DNA from: Methanocalculaceae archaeon
GTDB lineage: Archaea; Halobacteriota; Methanomicrobia; Methanomicrobiales; Methanocorpusculaceae
DNA length: 15,527 nt
Assembly (NCBI GenBank): GCA_031255895.1
Contig: JAIRRQ010000018.1
Coordinates: 1 to 15,527, forward strand
Direction of reading: 5' to 3'
Positions within the stretch are counted from its first letter, which is position 1; each line of letters begins with the position of its first letter. The notes beneath the pieces are model-generated. The model made no database searches and was not told the origin of the DNA. It saw nothing but the letters and a program-made list of their open reading frames with translations. Shown here piece after piece: positions 1-6,987 of the stretch. Position numbers and translations under genes: made by a program.

Positions 1-37
1 TATGTGGATAAAACAGGATGTGTCAAAATATATTCGC

Positions 38-56
38 ATAATTTGAAAAAAATTAT
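38..56 (-). terminator. Oligo-T terminator after mobA
   Basis: A perfect 7-bp inverted repeat (ATAATTT at 38-44 and AAATTAT at 50-56) overlaps the mobA stop codon. Read on the minus strand, a run of seven T (46-52) follows directly after the stop. Archaeal RNA polymerase terminates at oligo-T tracts, so this is a plausible end for the minus-strand transcript. The 52 bases left of it show no gene. Confidence 0.45.
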
Positions 57-685
57 TCGTTGTTACCCTGATCTTTTTCCAAATACGTCGCATCCGGGCC
101 AAGTGCCTGCAATTCATCCAGGGTATTGATGTTCTGAAATGTCTCAAGATTCGGATCAAATTGCCGTAATTCCTCAGAACTCGTCCGAAGCGTGTGCATT
201 GTGTTCACCATATCTCGAAGTGACAGTGAATCATGTTTCTCTACGTACCGCTGCACCGCAGAAACGCGATACACTGCATGTAGCGGTTCAATATCTGTAT
301 TTTCCCATTCAGGAATGATTGCATCATACTCGCCGATATGATCAAATAGATGCATTACAATCGAGCGATGAATCGTTGGCATATCACAGGCAGCGATAAA
401 CACAAACTTTCCCTTCACTTCTTCAATACCTGATGAAATACCACCGATAGGACCTAATCCTCGCTTTTTATCCCACGTACATCGTGCAGGCAATCCACTG
501 AAATGCGATGCCTGTTCCTGATTCTTCGCCACAATCAAAATTTCATCGCAGATCTCCGAAAAAGTCGCTACCAGTCGAGATATGAATGAACATCCCTTGT
601 AAAAGAAGAAATATTTTTCGCGCCCATCCACCCGTTTCGCTTCACCACCCGCGAGGATCATTGCCGAACGTACAACCTTGGTCAT
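53..685 (-). CDS. mobA: Molybdenum cofactor guanylyltransferase (MobA family)
   Basis: Probable MobA, which transfers GMP from GTP to molybdopterin to make the guanine dinucleotide cofactor; in methanogens this cofactor serves Mo/W formylmethanofuran and formate dehydrogenases. The 210-residue product has the family's nucleotidyltransferase landmarks: the glycine-rich loop LAGGEAKR at residues 11-18 with a following EKYFF, GPIGG at 78-82, the metal-binding ACDMP at 99-103, then EPLHAVY and a C-terminal FQNINTLDEL. The ATG at 685 overlaps the TGA of the upstream gene as ATGA, and TGAGGT lies four bases upstream, so translation is probably coupled. Length is normal for the family and nothing is broken. 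The related CobY/MobA-like guanylyltransferases are the alternative; the ACDMP and NINT motifs favour MobA. Confidence 0.85.
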   Translation of the reverse strand: MTKVVRSAMILAGGEAKRVDGREKYFFFYKGCSFISRLVATFSEICDEILIVAKNQEQASHFSGLPARCTWDKKRGLGPIGGISSGIEEVKGKFVFIAACDMPTIHRSIVMHLFDHIGEYDAIIPEWENTDIEPLHAVYRVSAVQRYVEKHDSLSLRDMVNTMHTLRTSSEELRQFDPNLETFQNINTLDELQALGPDATYLEKDQGNNE

Positions 686-1197
686 CGCAACCTCATTTTA
701 GAGTGTGCTAGATTCATGATAATATGGGGTTGCAACTTAGGTGAATTTGACTTTTTGCCGAGGTACATTGTCTCCCCATTGACGTGGTCAACATTTGTCT
801 GTCTCTCTTCTCCAATATCTGGACACATCGAAATGTAATGTTTAATGGTTGAATGAATTTTTTCATTTTTTGAAAATTCCATGTATTCCTTTACATCATT
901 TTTCAACAGCTTAACTCTCTCTATTTTTTGAACCGAAAATGTATCGTTCACAATCATAGTATTCCACGCCGGCGTTTTCAGCAAACATCCGTACGAGCGC
1001 TTCATCATCACATTAAGTGGATTCGATGAATTGTTGCTGAATGTTTTCGGTAAAACAACACTCCGTATTTCGGGAATTGAAATGACCCGTCTTCCGACAG
1101 AAGAAAACAGATACACTAGAGTCATCATCGTTGTAGTATCTCTATTTAGTAATCGGTAAAACACCGTTTCATCACCTTTCATCGAAATGTGTTCCAC
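682..1197 (-). CDS. Unrecognised protein, winged-helix-like N-terminal part, coupled to mobA
   Basis: I do not recognise this protein of up to 171 residues. From about residue 24 to 105 it reads as helix, helix, then a basic stretch (LNVMMKRSYG at 61-70) and a short beta-like segment with LLKTPAWNT at 72-80. This pattern is compatible with a winged-helix DNA-binding domain. The remainder is polar and ends in a basic tail. The outermost start is GTG at 1197. An ATG at 1182 has AAGGTGG 11 bases upstream, and a GTG at codon 12 has AAGGTGAT close upstream, so the start is unsettled. Its TGA overlaps the mobA ATG by four bases, which supports real translation and a shared operon. A regulator of molybdopterin genes is possible but not shown. 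No transmembrane segment is visible. Confidence 0.6.
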   Translation of the reverse strand: MEHISMKGDETVFYRLLNRDTTTMMTLVYLFSSVGRRVISIPEIRSVVLPKTFSNNSSNPLNVMMKRSYGCLLKTPAWNTMIVNDTFSVQKIERVKLLKNDVKEYMEFSKNEKIHSTIKHYISMCPDIGEERQTNVDHVNGETMYLGKKSNSPKLQPHIIMNLAHSKMRLR

Positions 1198-1213
1198 CTT
1201 GCCCGTTCGCCAC

Positions 1214-1456
1214 TTAAATCCCGTGATGATTACAGCCTCCTATTACGCGATTTGTGCATTCGTGGGTTATTTTTTTGTTTTCAGTACTGTTCTGTGGATT
1301 CACTATTTCGCCACCGTCAAGTGAATGTTGATTGTCCTCACAGATGTCGCGTATAGCCGCAAATTTCGTCAATATGGTACTATCATTCCGAGAATTTTTT
1401 GATGTGGATTCTCCGCAAGGAAAGTGATAGTGTTTTTTTGTTCGGATGTTTGTCAT
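1214..1456 (-). CDS. Doubtful small Cys/His-containing ORF
   Basis: An 80-codon reading frame sits 16 bases upstream of the preceding entry on the same strand, in operon-like position. The product is polar, rich in Asn, Thr and Ser, with Cys and His scattered and a C-terminal GGCNHHGI. I recognise no domain. No convincing ribosome-binding site precedes the ATG, although AAGGGAAC lies about 20 bases upstream. It could be a lineage-specific small protein, the remains of a decayed gene, or chance. The window contains other decayed genes, so I keep this at low confidence. Confidence 0.25.
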   Translation of the reverse strand: MTNIRTKKHYHFPCGESTSKNSRNDSTILTKFAAIRDICEDNQHSLDGGEIVNPQNSTENKKITHECTNRVIGGCNHHGI

Positions 1457-1698
1457 CGCAAATTCGATAAAAGTTCCCTTTTTCTCATATTTTCTCGACA
1501 GATTGCATATCTCCCCGCACGCTCTGAAGTCATTACCATAACGGTCTGATTAATTATCCCCAGATTGAGTATTAATATCTGCATAATCTTGGAATGGTAT
1601 TTGTCTTGTGACTACATTAAGTAAAACCATTGATACACCTGAAGATCGTGAAGATGAATTGCAAAACGCGATATTTTAGTGAAAATATACTATCTAAT

Positions 1699-1725
1699 GT
1701 CATATAAACCATGACCTATTGTCAT
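1699..1725 (+). promoter_or_regulatory. Putative promoter with flanking GTCAT/ATGAC repeats
   Basis: This lies in the 1457-1815 gap between divergent genes. A TATA-like element (catataaacc, 1701-1710) is framed by GTCAT at 1699-1703 and ATGAC at 1711-1715, and a further GTCAT follows at 1721-1725. The three half-sites form two overlapping inverted repeats with spacers of 7 and 5 bases. A TATA box here would place the transcription start near 1730-1738, about 80 bases before the ATG of the lipoprotein gene. A repressor bound here would cover the TATA box. The rest of the gap (1457-1690) shows no gene that I can support. Confidence 0.45.
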
Positions 1726-1726
1726 C

Positions 1727-1750
1727 ATTTGTAATGCAAATGTTACAAAT
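1727..1750. repeat. Perfect 8-bp inverted repeat at the presumed transcription start
   Basis: ATTTGTAA at 1727-1734 and TTACAAAT at 1743-1750 are exact reverse complements separated by eight bases. The repeat sits 17 bases downstream of the TATA-like element, where transcription of the substrate-binding protein gene would begin. The 24-bp dyad has the size of a dimeric-repressor operator. It is too AT-rich and wide-looped to be a strong RNA hairpin. Confidence 0.5.
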
Positions 1751-1815
1751 AAGTCCTCAGAATGTATCTCACACTTTACGATGAGTTAAATACTGTTGTC
1801 AGCATACTGGGATGT

Positions 1816-3045
1816 ATGAACAGAAAACATCAGTTCGCGGCTGTCGGTCTTCTTGTTGTGTGTGTTGCAATAGTTTTTGTTGTCGGGTGCATATCTGAGC
1901 CGATAAACACTGACAAGACTCCAATCGTGGAGATTCTCTACACCGGAGCTGGTACCATGCCTGGCCTTCTTGCAACCGGGAAAATTGACGGATATATTAT
2001 CTGGCAACCGTTCATCGCTGTTGGCATTGAAGGAGGTATCGGAAAAGTTATATCCTATTGTCAGGATCTTCCTCCCGCCGGAATGTGGGGGCAACACACC
2101 TGTTGTGCCATTGGTGCGAATTTCGAGGCATTGAAGAATACAGATCTCACAACTAGCATCGTTACTCTGATGATCTTAGGCAACAAGTACATCAACGATT
2201 ATCCCAAAAAATCAGCAGAATTTATTGCAGACTGGCTGTTCTCTAAACAGGACATGGTTTACGGTAACATCACGATCAACTCCGTTGACGTTATGAATGC
2301 CTCGATTCCAACAATCATGTTCTCAAGCGAAATCACTGATGCGTGGCTTGCAAGCAACGAGGAGTTCATCAAGTTTCAACGTGAACTGAATTTGATCATC
2401 GGTAAACTCGCCTCCTCCTCTGCAGAGGAGTCCAACGATTTACTCTATGATTTTTGTCCTTATGAGGCTGCAATTTCCCAAATTGCGGCAGGTAAGCTTA
2501 CCACACCTGCACCAGTAACAAATCCTATCTCAATTGGCTATCTTTCGAGCGATCATGATGCCCCGCTGTTTGTTCTACTGAAGGATTGGCAATATTTCAA
2601 GGATACTTGCAATTCCTATCTCAAACCGACCATAGATAAGACTGGAAAGATCTCAGAAGCGGAATTGTTCATCAACGGAGAAAAAATCGCTGATGTCAAA
2701 TTCATTGAAGGTTCCGGTGGATCACAGTTGATGACTCTTCTTTCACAGAATTCCATCCAATATGCTATTGCCGGAACTTCGCCGTATATCAGCGCAATCG
2801 ATAAAAGCACAGGTGTAGTTACCTTGAAAATCCTTGCTCCGATTCAGCTCGAAGGCTCTGGACTTGTCGCAAGCATGAATTCTCCGGCAAACAATTGGGC
2901 CAGCTTCGTGCAATGGATCAGTGATCGCAGCGAGGCAGGTAACAATGTTGTCATCGCAGACCCGCAGCTTGGGTCTGTCCAGGATGTGCAGTTGAAGGCT
3001 GCACTCAAAGATGCAGGTATTACTGTCGTCACGATGAAACAATAA
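1816..3045 (+). CDS. Orphan ABC-type substrate-binding lipoprotein with apparently permuted lobes
   Basis: Extracytoplasmic solute-binding protein of the NMT1/NrtA/SsuA type, which captures a small solute outside the membrane for an ABC importer. I start at ATG 1816 because it gives a clean signal peptide: basic MNRKHQ, a hydrophobic stretch, then the lipobox VVGC with Cys25. An in-frame ATG at 1762 would add 18 residues that spoil it. Residues about 35-235 resemble the family's second lobe (GKIDGYIIWQPF near 56-67, then QHTCC, and a YINDYP helix). Residues about 239-409 resemble the first lobe (IGYLSSDHDAPLFV, then GSGGSQLMTLL, EGSGLVAS, GSVQDVQ near 386). This order is the reverse of the usual one. 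No permease or ATPase gene is nearby. The substrate cannot be told; nitrate, sulfonate, thiamine precursor and metal-related binders all share this fold. The frame is open and codon use is normal. Confidence 0.8.
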   Translation: MNRKHQFAAVGLLVVCVAIVFVVGCISEPINTDKTPIVEILYTGAGTMPGLLATGKIDGYIIWQPFIAVGIEGGIGKVISYCQDLPPAGMWGQHTCCAIGANFEALKNTDLTTSIVTLMILGNKYINDYPKKSAEFIADWLFSKQDMVYGNITINSVDVMNASIPTIMFSSEITDAWLASNEEFIKFQRELNLIIGKLASSSAEESNDLLYDFCPYEAAISQIAAGKLTTPAPVTNPISIGYLSSDHDAPLFVLLKDWQYFKDTCNSYLKPTIDKTGKISEAELFINGEKIADVKFIEGSGGSQLMTLLSQNSIQYAIAGTSPYISAIDKSTGVVTLKILAPIQLEGSGLVASMNSPANNWASFVQWISDRSEAGNNVVIADPQLGSVQDVQLKAALKDAGITVVTMKQ

Positions 3046-3108
3046 GGTTGTTTTTCGAACCGTTTCTTTTTTCACATTTGGAAAATTATTTTTTTTGGAA
3101 AAATAATT
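3046..3108 (+). terminator. T-rich terminator region after the lipoprotein gene
   Basis: Directly after the stop, GGTT at 3046-3049 can pair with AACC at 3058-3061 and is followed by six T (3067-3072). A second element pairs AATTATTTTT (3084-3093) with AAAAATAATT (3099-3108), with a run of T in the left arm. Oligo-T tracts with or without a hairpin are typical archaeal termination signals. The following 3109-3250 is AT-rich and shows no gene. Confidence 0.5.
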
Positions 3109-3252
3109 CATGAAGTCACCCTCCTCATCAATAATACCATTGGCAAAAAAAAACCATTTTCCCCAACATCACTAATATATTTTCATGCAACATATAGTTA
3201 TATTCAGTGCCAGAGTGAACTATTTTTGCATGAAATTTGAATAATTATGGTG

Positions 3253-3266
3253 CCAATATAAATATC
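3253..3266 (+). promoter_or_regulatory. Putative TATA box for the 3360 gene
   Basis: The stretch ccaatataaatatc resembles the methanogen TATA consensus. A start of transcription about 25 bases downstream would give a leader of roughly 70 bases to the ATG at 3360. It is the best box in the 3046-3359 gap, but no second element confirms it. Confidence 0.35.
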
Positions 3267-3359
3267 ATGCATATCTGATGTCATTTTAAAGCGGATAAAT
3301 GTAGAGATGTACTCTGTGTATCAATATCTACAGTTTTCCACAGATGCGAATACAATGAA

Positions 3360-3722
3360 ATGGAACTGTGTTATAGCGTTGTTTCACGTGCACGTGCCAA
3401 GTTCCATGATTATTTTGCTCGCAGCGGAATCAGTGTCAAGTTCTACGCAATCGAAAAACTGATTATCGATGCAGAGGTCTTTCTTGAGATCTCCAAGGAT
3501 CTTTGCGGTCACGAAATCAAAGTTGTCGCAATGATCAACAAAATGATGGAGATCAGAGTCGTTGAGTCGAGCTACGCGTTCGTCCCGAATTCCAGTGATT
3601 CATCGTCGAATATATTGAGAGTTGAGAGAAATGAAGTCACAAAAACATCGTTGACATGTTTGAAAAATAGCATATCTTCTGAATTACTGCTCTTCGTTAA
3701 CCATCATCTCGGATCCAGGTGA
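3360..3722 (+). CDS. Unrecognised small soluble protein
   Basis: A 120-residue protein that I cannot assign. Residues 1-75 read as a compact alpha/beta domain (MELCYSVV, a helix RARAKFHDYFARSG, ISVKFYAIEKLIID, then EISKDLCGHEIKVVAMINKMMEIRVV), with codon use like the neighbouring conserved genes, so this part is likely coding. From about residue 78 the sequence becomes Ser- and Asn-rich and less ordered, which could be a natural tail or the result of a frameshift. No transmembrane segment, signal peptide or zinc motif is visible. No ribosome-binding site is obvious before the ATG at 3360, and another ATG lies out of frame three bases earlier. It has its own possible promoter and an oligo-T stop, so it is probably transcribed alone. 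Confidence 0.5.
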   Translation: MELCYSVVSRARAKFHDYFARSGISVKFYAIEKLIIDAEVFLEISKDLCGHEIKVVAMINKMMEIRVVESSYAFVPNSSDSSSNILRVERNEVTKTSLTCLKNSISSELLLFVNHHLGSR

Positions 3723-3730
3723 GGATAGAT

Positions 3731-3747
3731 TTCTTTCTCTTTTTTTC
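3731..3747 (+). terminator. Oligo-pyrimidine terminator after the 3360 gene
   Basis: Ten bases after the stop comes a pyrimidine tract with a run of seven T (3740-3746), a typical archaeal termination signal without an obvious hairpin. Confidence 0.4.
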
Positions 3748-3901
3748 CATTTGGAACGTGCATTCTGAAAATTGCTTTCGAGTAAGTATGAGATCATCGG
3801 ATTACTTTTTCCGAACATGAAATCGGTGGATGATTGATATTAAATTGTGATGATGTGGTTATTTCTAAATTAAGACTGTAATAACGTAACTTCTTCGTTC
3901 C

Positions 3902-3924
3902 GAAAATATTTTTCAAATATTTTC
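3902..3924. repeat. Perfect 10-bp AT-rich inverted repeat upstream of mat
   Basis: GAAAATATTT at 3902-3911 and AAATATTTTC at 3915-3924 are exact reverse complements around the three-base loop TTC. It lies in the 3723-4061 gap, about 140 bases before the S-adenosylmethionine synthetase gene. It may be a protein-binding dyad or a weak hairpin. The rest of that gap shows no reading frame that I can support. Confidence 0.5.
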
Positions 3925-3985
3925 ATCCTGATTTGAAGTTCTGTTTTCTTTCAAGTCTCTCTTAATTATTCATATCACGTATGTT

Positions 3986-4010
3986 CTGTATAAAAATCAA
4001 GAGATTTTTA
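3986..4010 (+). promoter_or_regulatory. Putative mat promoter overlapped by an 8-bp inverted repeat
   Basis: A TATA-like ctgtataaaaatc (3986-3998) stands about 70 bases before the mat start codon, giving a leader of roughly 40 bases. TAAAAATC (3991-3998) and GATTTTTA (4003-4010) form a perfect dyad around AAGA. The dyad overlaps the 3' part of the TATA-like element and the zone just downstream. A factor bound there would interfere with TBP/TFB. Which factor, if any, cannot be told. Confidence 0.4.
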
Positions 4011-4061
4011 ATGATAATTCTTTTATATTCAAACATCAGATAATTGGGAAGTGATTAAAAA

Positions 4062-5279
4062 GTGAAGAGAAATATCAGCGTTAAGCATCTCTCTCAGACT
4101 CCGATTGAAAAACAGAAAGTCGAACTTGTTGAGCGTAAATGTATCGGTCATCCAGACAGTCTTGCTGATGGTGTCGCAGAAGCCGTTTCACATGCACTCT
4201 GCAGAGAATATATGGCAGAATGTGACGGAGGGGTTCTCCACCACAATACTGATCAGGGTGAAGTTGTTGCAGGAGAATCTGCGCCTGCATTTGGTGGGGG
4301 AAAGATTATCAAACCGATTTATTTCCTCCTCACAGGTCGTGCGACCCGGAAATTTGGTGATAAAATATTTGCAACCGACGCAATTGCTGTCAATGCAGCA
4401 CGCGAGTACCTGAAAACCACTATCCCTGTCTTTGATATGGATCGCGACATCATTGTCGATTGCCGAATGGGTTCAGGTTCCACCGATTTATGTGATGTCT
4501 TCAATACCAAAAAAGGTCATACCTCCGTTCCACGAGCGAACGACACCTCGTTCGGTGTCGGTCATGCACCCTTTTCCCAGGTAGAACAGATAATTCTTGG
4601 ACTTGATGCCTACATCGCAAATGAATTCCGCCCCAAAAATCCAATGCTTGGTTATGATATCAAATTTATGGGGTTGCGTGAAATAAACACTATCACTATT
4701 ACTGTCGCAGCGGCAATGATTGATCGATACTGCTCAGACATCAATGACTATGTCGAAATGAAGGGAGAAATGGAGGAATCCTTCATCAAAGTTGCTAAGA
4801 AATACACTGATCGCAAAGTCAAAATCGAGATCAACACTGCAGACGTTATCAGGAAGAAGACTACCTCTATCTTCCTCACTGTCAACGGAACCTCTGCAGA
4901 AATGGGAGATGATGGATCCGTTGGACGCGGTAACCGTTGCAACGGGCTTATCACTCCCAACAGACCTATGTCCATGGAAGCAACCTCCGGCAAAAATCCG
5001 ATTAACCACATAGGTAAAGTTTACAACCTTCTCGCAACGGAAATCGCACGTGAATCTTGTCAGAAGGTTGATGGCATCGAAGAGATATATGTTAGACTTC
5101 TCTCTCAGATTGGTCATCCCATTGATTATCCGCTGGTTGCAAGCATTCAATGCATCACCAAACGCGGGTACGATTTCAAAGAATATCAATCTGATGTTGA
5201 AGAAATTGTTAATCATCGTCTCGAAAATATCTCGGACATCACTCGCCTCGTCATCGACGGCAAATTGAAAACTTTCTAA
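4062..5279 (+). CDS. mat: S-adenosylmethionine synthetase, archaeal type
   Basis: Makes S-adenosylmethionine from methionine and ATP in the cytoplasm. It belongs to the archaeal methionine adenosyltransferase family (Pfam AdoMet_Synthase), which is only distantly related to bacterial MetK. The 405 residues match the usual length of about 400. Visible landmarks are [11 protein letters not shown] near residues 27-37, [12 protein letters not shown] near 62-73, GSGSTDL near 137-143 and the long conserved [20 protein letters not shown] region near 289-308, followed by [14 protein letters not shown]. The start is GTG at 4062, with GGGAAGTGAT about five bases upstream as a good ribosome-binding site. 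The gene stands alone: the upstream gene has its own terminator, and downstream lies a dead hisG only 24 bases away. Confidence 0.96.
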   Translation: MKRNISVKHLSQTPIEKQKVELVERKCIGHPDSLADGVAEAVSHALCREYMAECDGGVLHHNTDQGEVVAGESAPAFGGGKIIKPIYFLLTGRATRKFGDKIFATDAIAVNAAREYLKTTIPVFDMDRDIIVDCRMGSGSTDLCDVFNTKKGHTSVPRANDTSFGVGHAPFSQVEQIILGLDAYIANEFRPKNPMLGYDIKFMGLREINTITITVAAAMIDRYCSDINDYVEMKGEMEESFIKVAKKYTDRKVKIEINTADVIRKKTTSIFLTVNGTSAEMGDDGSVGRGNRCNGLITPNRPMSMEATSGKNPINHIGKVYNLLATEIARESCQKVDGIEEIYVRLLSQIGHPIDYPLVASIQCITKRGYDFKEYQSDVEEIVNHRLENISDITRLVIDGKLKTF

Positions 5280-5303
5280 AATATATCAGATCCAATCAAA
5301 ATT

Positions 5304-6131
5304 ATGCTACTCATCCCGAACAAGGGATGGATAGCTGTGTCTGTTGACGATCTGATGAACAAATTAGACGCTCGCATCTCATGAGTTGATCGCAGAATCT
5401 GTTGATCCACAAATAGAAGTACCCTCCGTTTGATCGATTGACTTTCCAGAATACGTCTCCAAAAATATTGCTGACATTGGTATCATTGGTGTCGACATGA
5501 TCGCTGAGTGCAGTTCGGATGTTGAGCCCTTCCTTGATCTCGAATTTGGATATATTCGTTTGGTTTTTGTTGTGTCTGAGAAATCGTCGGTCGCAAGATC
5601 TCAACGGTGTGTGGGTGATAGCTGGGTTTTTCAGTATCTACAAATAGTATTTTTCATATGCCAGGAGTTGATGTCACCATCATTGAGATTAATGGTGCAT
5701 GTGAATCTCACCAGAGCTCGATGTCACTGATGCAATCGTATATTTGATATTGTTTGGTACTACTACTTGAGATTAATAAACTCAGAATTGTTGAAGAGCT
5801 TCTTTTCAGTGTCACGAACGTCATTGAAAATAGTGATACACTTCGTGATAAACAGAAATGGATCGAGAACCTTCTACTAGTTTTCAAAAATGTGATTGCT
5901 GCAAAAGATCAGTGCTATCTGATGCTTAATCTTGAAAAGGCAAAATTCGACGATATTTGCGATTTGATCCTCAATTTCTTTGGTTTGGTTATCATGGAGA
6001 TCACCCGTTCTACCTTGGTTGCACTGTACGCGGTTGTTCCCCATGAATGGGTGTACTAGTTGATTAGCACATTCAAACGCGGTGATACCCGCGACGCCCT
6101 CGTCCTTAATATCACTTGGATGGTGCGCTGA
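5304..6131 (+). pseudogene. hisG: Broken ATP phosphoribosyltransferase (long-form hisG)
   Basis: Remains of HisG, the first enzyme of histidine synthesis, which joins ATP and phosphoribosyl pyrophosphate. Pieces in three reading frames follow the family in order: MLLIPNKGWIA from 5304; ELIAESVDPQIEV then FPEYVSKNIADIGIIGVDMI from 5383; PGVDVTIIEINGACE from about 5661; ISPELDVTDAIVYL from 5705; and from 5754 EINKLRIVEELL through QCYLMLNLEKAKFDD, EITRSTLVALYAVVP, and the regulatory-domain end LISTFKRGDTRDALVLNI. I count four frame changes (near 5382, before 5658, near 5704, near 5755) plus in-frame stops at 5431 (TGA) and 6057 (TAG). Together the pieces span about 276 codons, close to the usual 280-290 of the long form, so the gene is almost full length but dead. 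No ribosome-binding site precedes it. Confidence 0.9.
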
Positions 6132-6182
6132 AATGGAGATTTCATATACTGACTGAGTACACGTAAAAACAACATATTCAAT

Positions 6183-6659
6183 TTACAGTTCGTTTTTGTC
6201 GAATTTGTCTGTATCCTCTTCCTCGTTTTGCGTGAGCTCAACATTGTTGACATCAAACTGGCGAAACACGAGTTTTTTTGCTTTGATGATATTTCTGCCT
6301 TCTTTACCGATTGCAAGGCCGCGATCATCATCACGGACCTCAACGTATGCGATCTCGTCCTCTTCGTCCTCTTCGAACGTGACGGTCATAACCTGCACCG
6401 GCAGGAAACAGTTGCGGATGAACTGAATTTTGTCGGGATTATACTCAACAACCTCTACTTTCTTGCCAAAAGCGTCGGATGCTTTCTTAATGCTTGCACC
6501 TTTTTTTCCGATTGCAAGTCCCATCTCTCCTGGATTGACAACGAAAAGAATACGGCCGAATTTATCATCAACCACACAGTCGCGTGCACCAGCACCTGTC
6601 AGGTTTTCGAACTGTGCGATCATGTGCATTGCATCTTCGGAAATTGTTATTTCACTCAT
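6183..6659 (-). CDS. nusA: Archaeal NusA-like RNA-binding protein (two KH domains)
   Basis: Archaeal NusA homologue thought to act with RNA polymerase in elongation or termination; it consists of the two KH domains only, without the bacterial N-terminal and S1 parts. The 158-residue protein shows the KH loop GKKG at residues 51-54 (in MGLAIGKKG) and GKEG at 118-121 (in RGLAIGKEGRN), with an acidic linker EEDEEDE near 96-102 and an acidic C-terminal tail. The ATG at 6659 comes one base after the rpl30e stop, so the two are cotranscribed and probably translationally coupled. In most archaea this pair follows rpoA2; here it lies on the opposite strand, upstream of rpoH. A run of five T (6165-6169, minus strand) may end the transcript. 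Confidence 0.93.
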   Translation of the reverse strand: MSEITISEDAMHMIAQFENLTGAGARDCVVDDKFGRILFVVNPGEMGLAIGKKGASIKKASDAFGKKVEVVEYNPDKIQFIRNCFLPVQVMTVTFEEDEEDEIAYVEVRDDDRGLAIGKEGRNIIKAKKLVFRQFDVNNVELTQNEEEDTDKFDKNEL

Positions 6660-6660
6660 A

Positions 6661-6951
6661 TTATGCTCTCTTCAGGCTTAAAATGTCAGATTCACCTGCG
6701 TCAACGATTGCAAGGACACTGATCATGTGATCGCGACCGCACTCTTTGCCGAGCTGACGGGAACTGCCGTTGAATTCATAGAGTGGGAGGTTTTCCACTG
6801 CAGCAATCATTCTCTGGACCTTTGTCGGTACATTCTTTGCAACGATGATGAGCTCTGCTTTGTTCTCTGCAACAATTTTTTCAACGCTGTTTTGTCCTAA
6901 AACGACCTTACCGGTTTTGATTGCTCTTCTCAGTGATAAGTTAAAATCCAT
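6661..6951 (-). CDS. rpl30e: Ribosomal protein L30e
   Basis: Large-subunit ribosomal protein L30e, a member of the L7Ae/L30e kink-turn RNA-binding family. I start at ATG 6951 because AGGTGA lies seven bases upstream and the product, MDFNLSLRRAIKTGKVVLG onward, begins as the family does and has its usual length of 96 residues. The frame stays open upstream to 7047, but that extension is unlike the family. Typical segments are LIIVAKNVP near residues 35-43, the short central PLYEF region and a C-terminal LAIVDAGESDIL. It leads a two-gene unit with nusA. The leader upstream is unusually rich in inverted repeats. Confidence 0.94.
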   Translation of the reverse strand: MDFNLSLRRAIKTGKVVLGQNSVEKIVAENKAELIIVAKNVPTKVQRMIAAVENLPLYEFNGSSRQLGKECGRDHMISVLAIVDAGESDILSLKRA

Positions 6952-6987
6952 TTTAGATTCACCTGTTTTTGTGGTATTTCTGCACTC

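Noticed and set aside
1608..1679. 23-codon GTG frame (VTTLSKTIDTPEDREDELQN...) in the divergent intergenic region
   Set aside because: Protein-like but too short, without SD or neighbours; it could be a remnant but cannot be supported.
1762..1815. Longer N-terminus for the lipoprotein from ATG 1762
   Set aside because: It would put 18 residues before the signal peptide and lacks a ribosome-binding site; ATG 1816 gives a normal lipoprotein signal.
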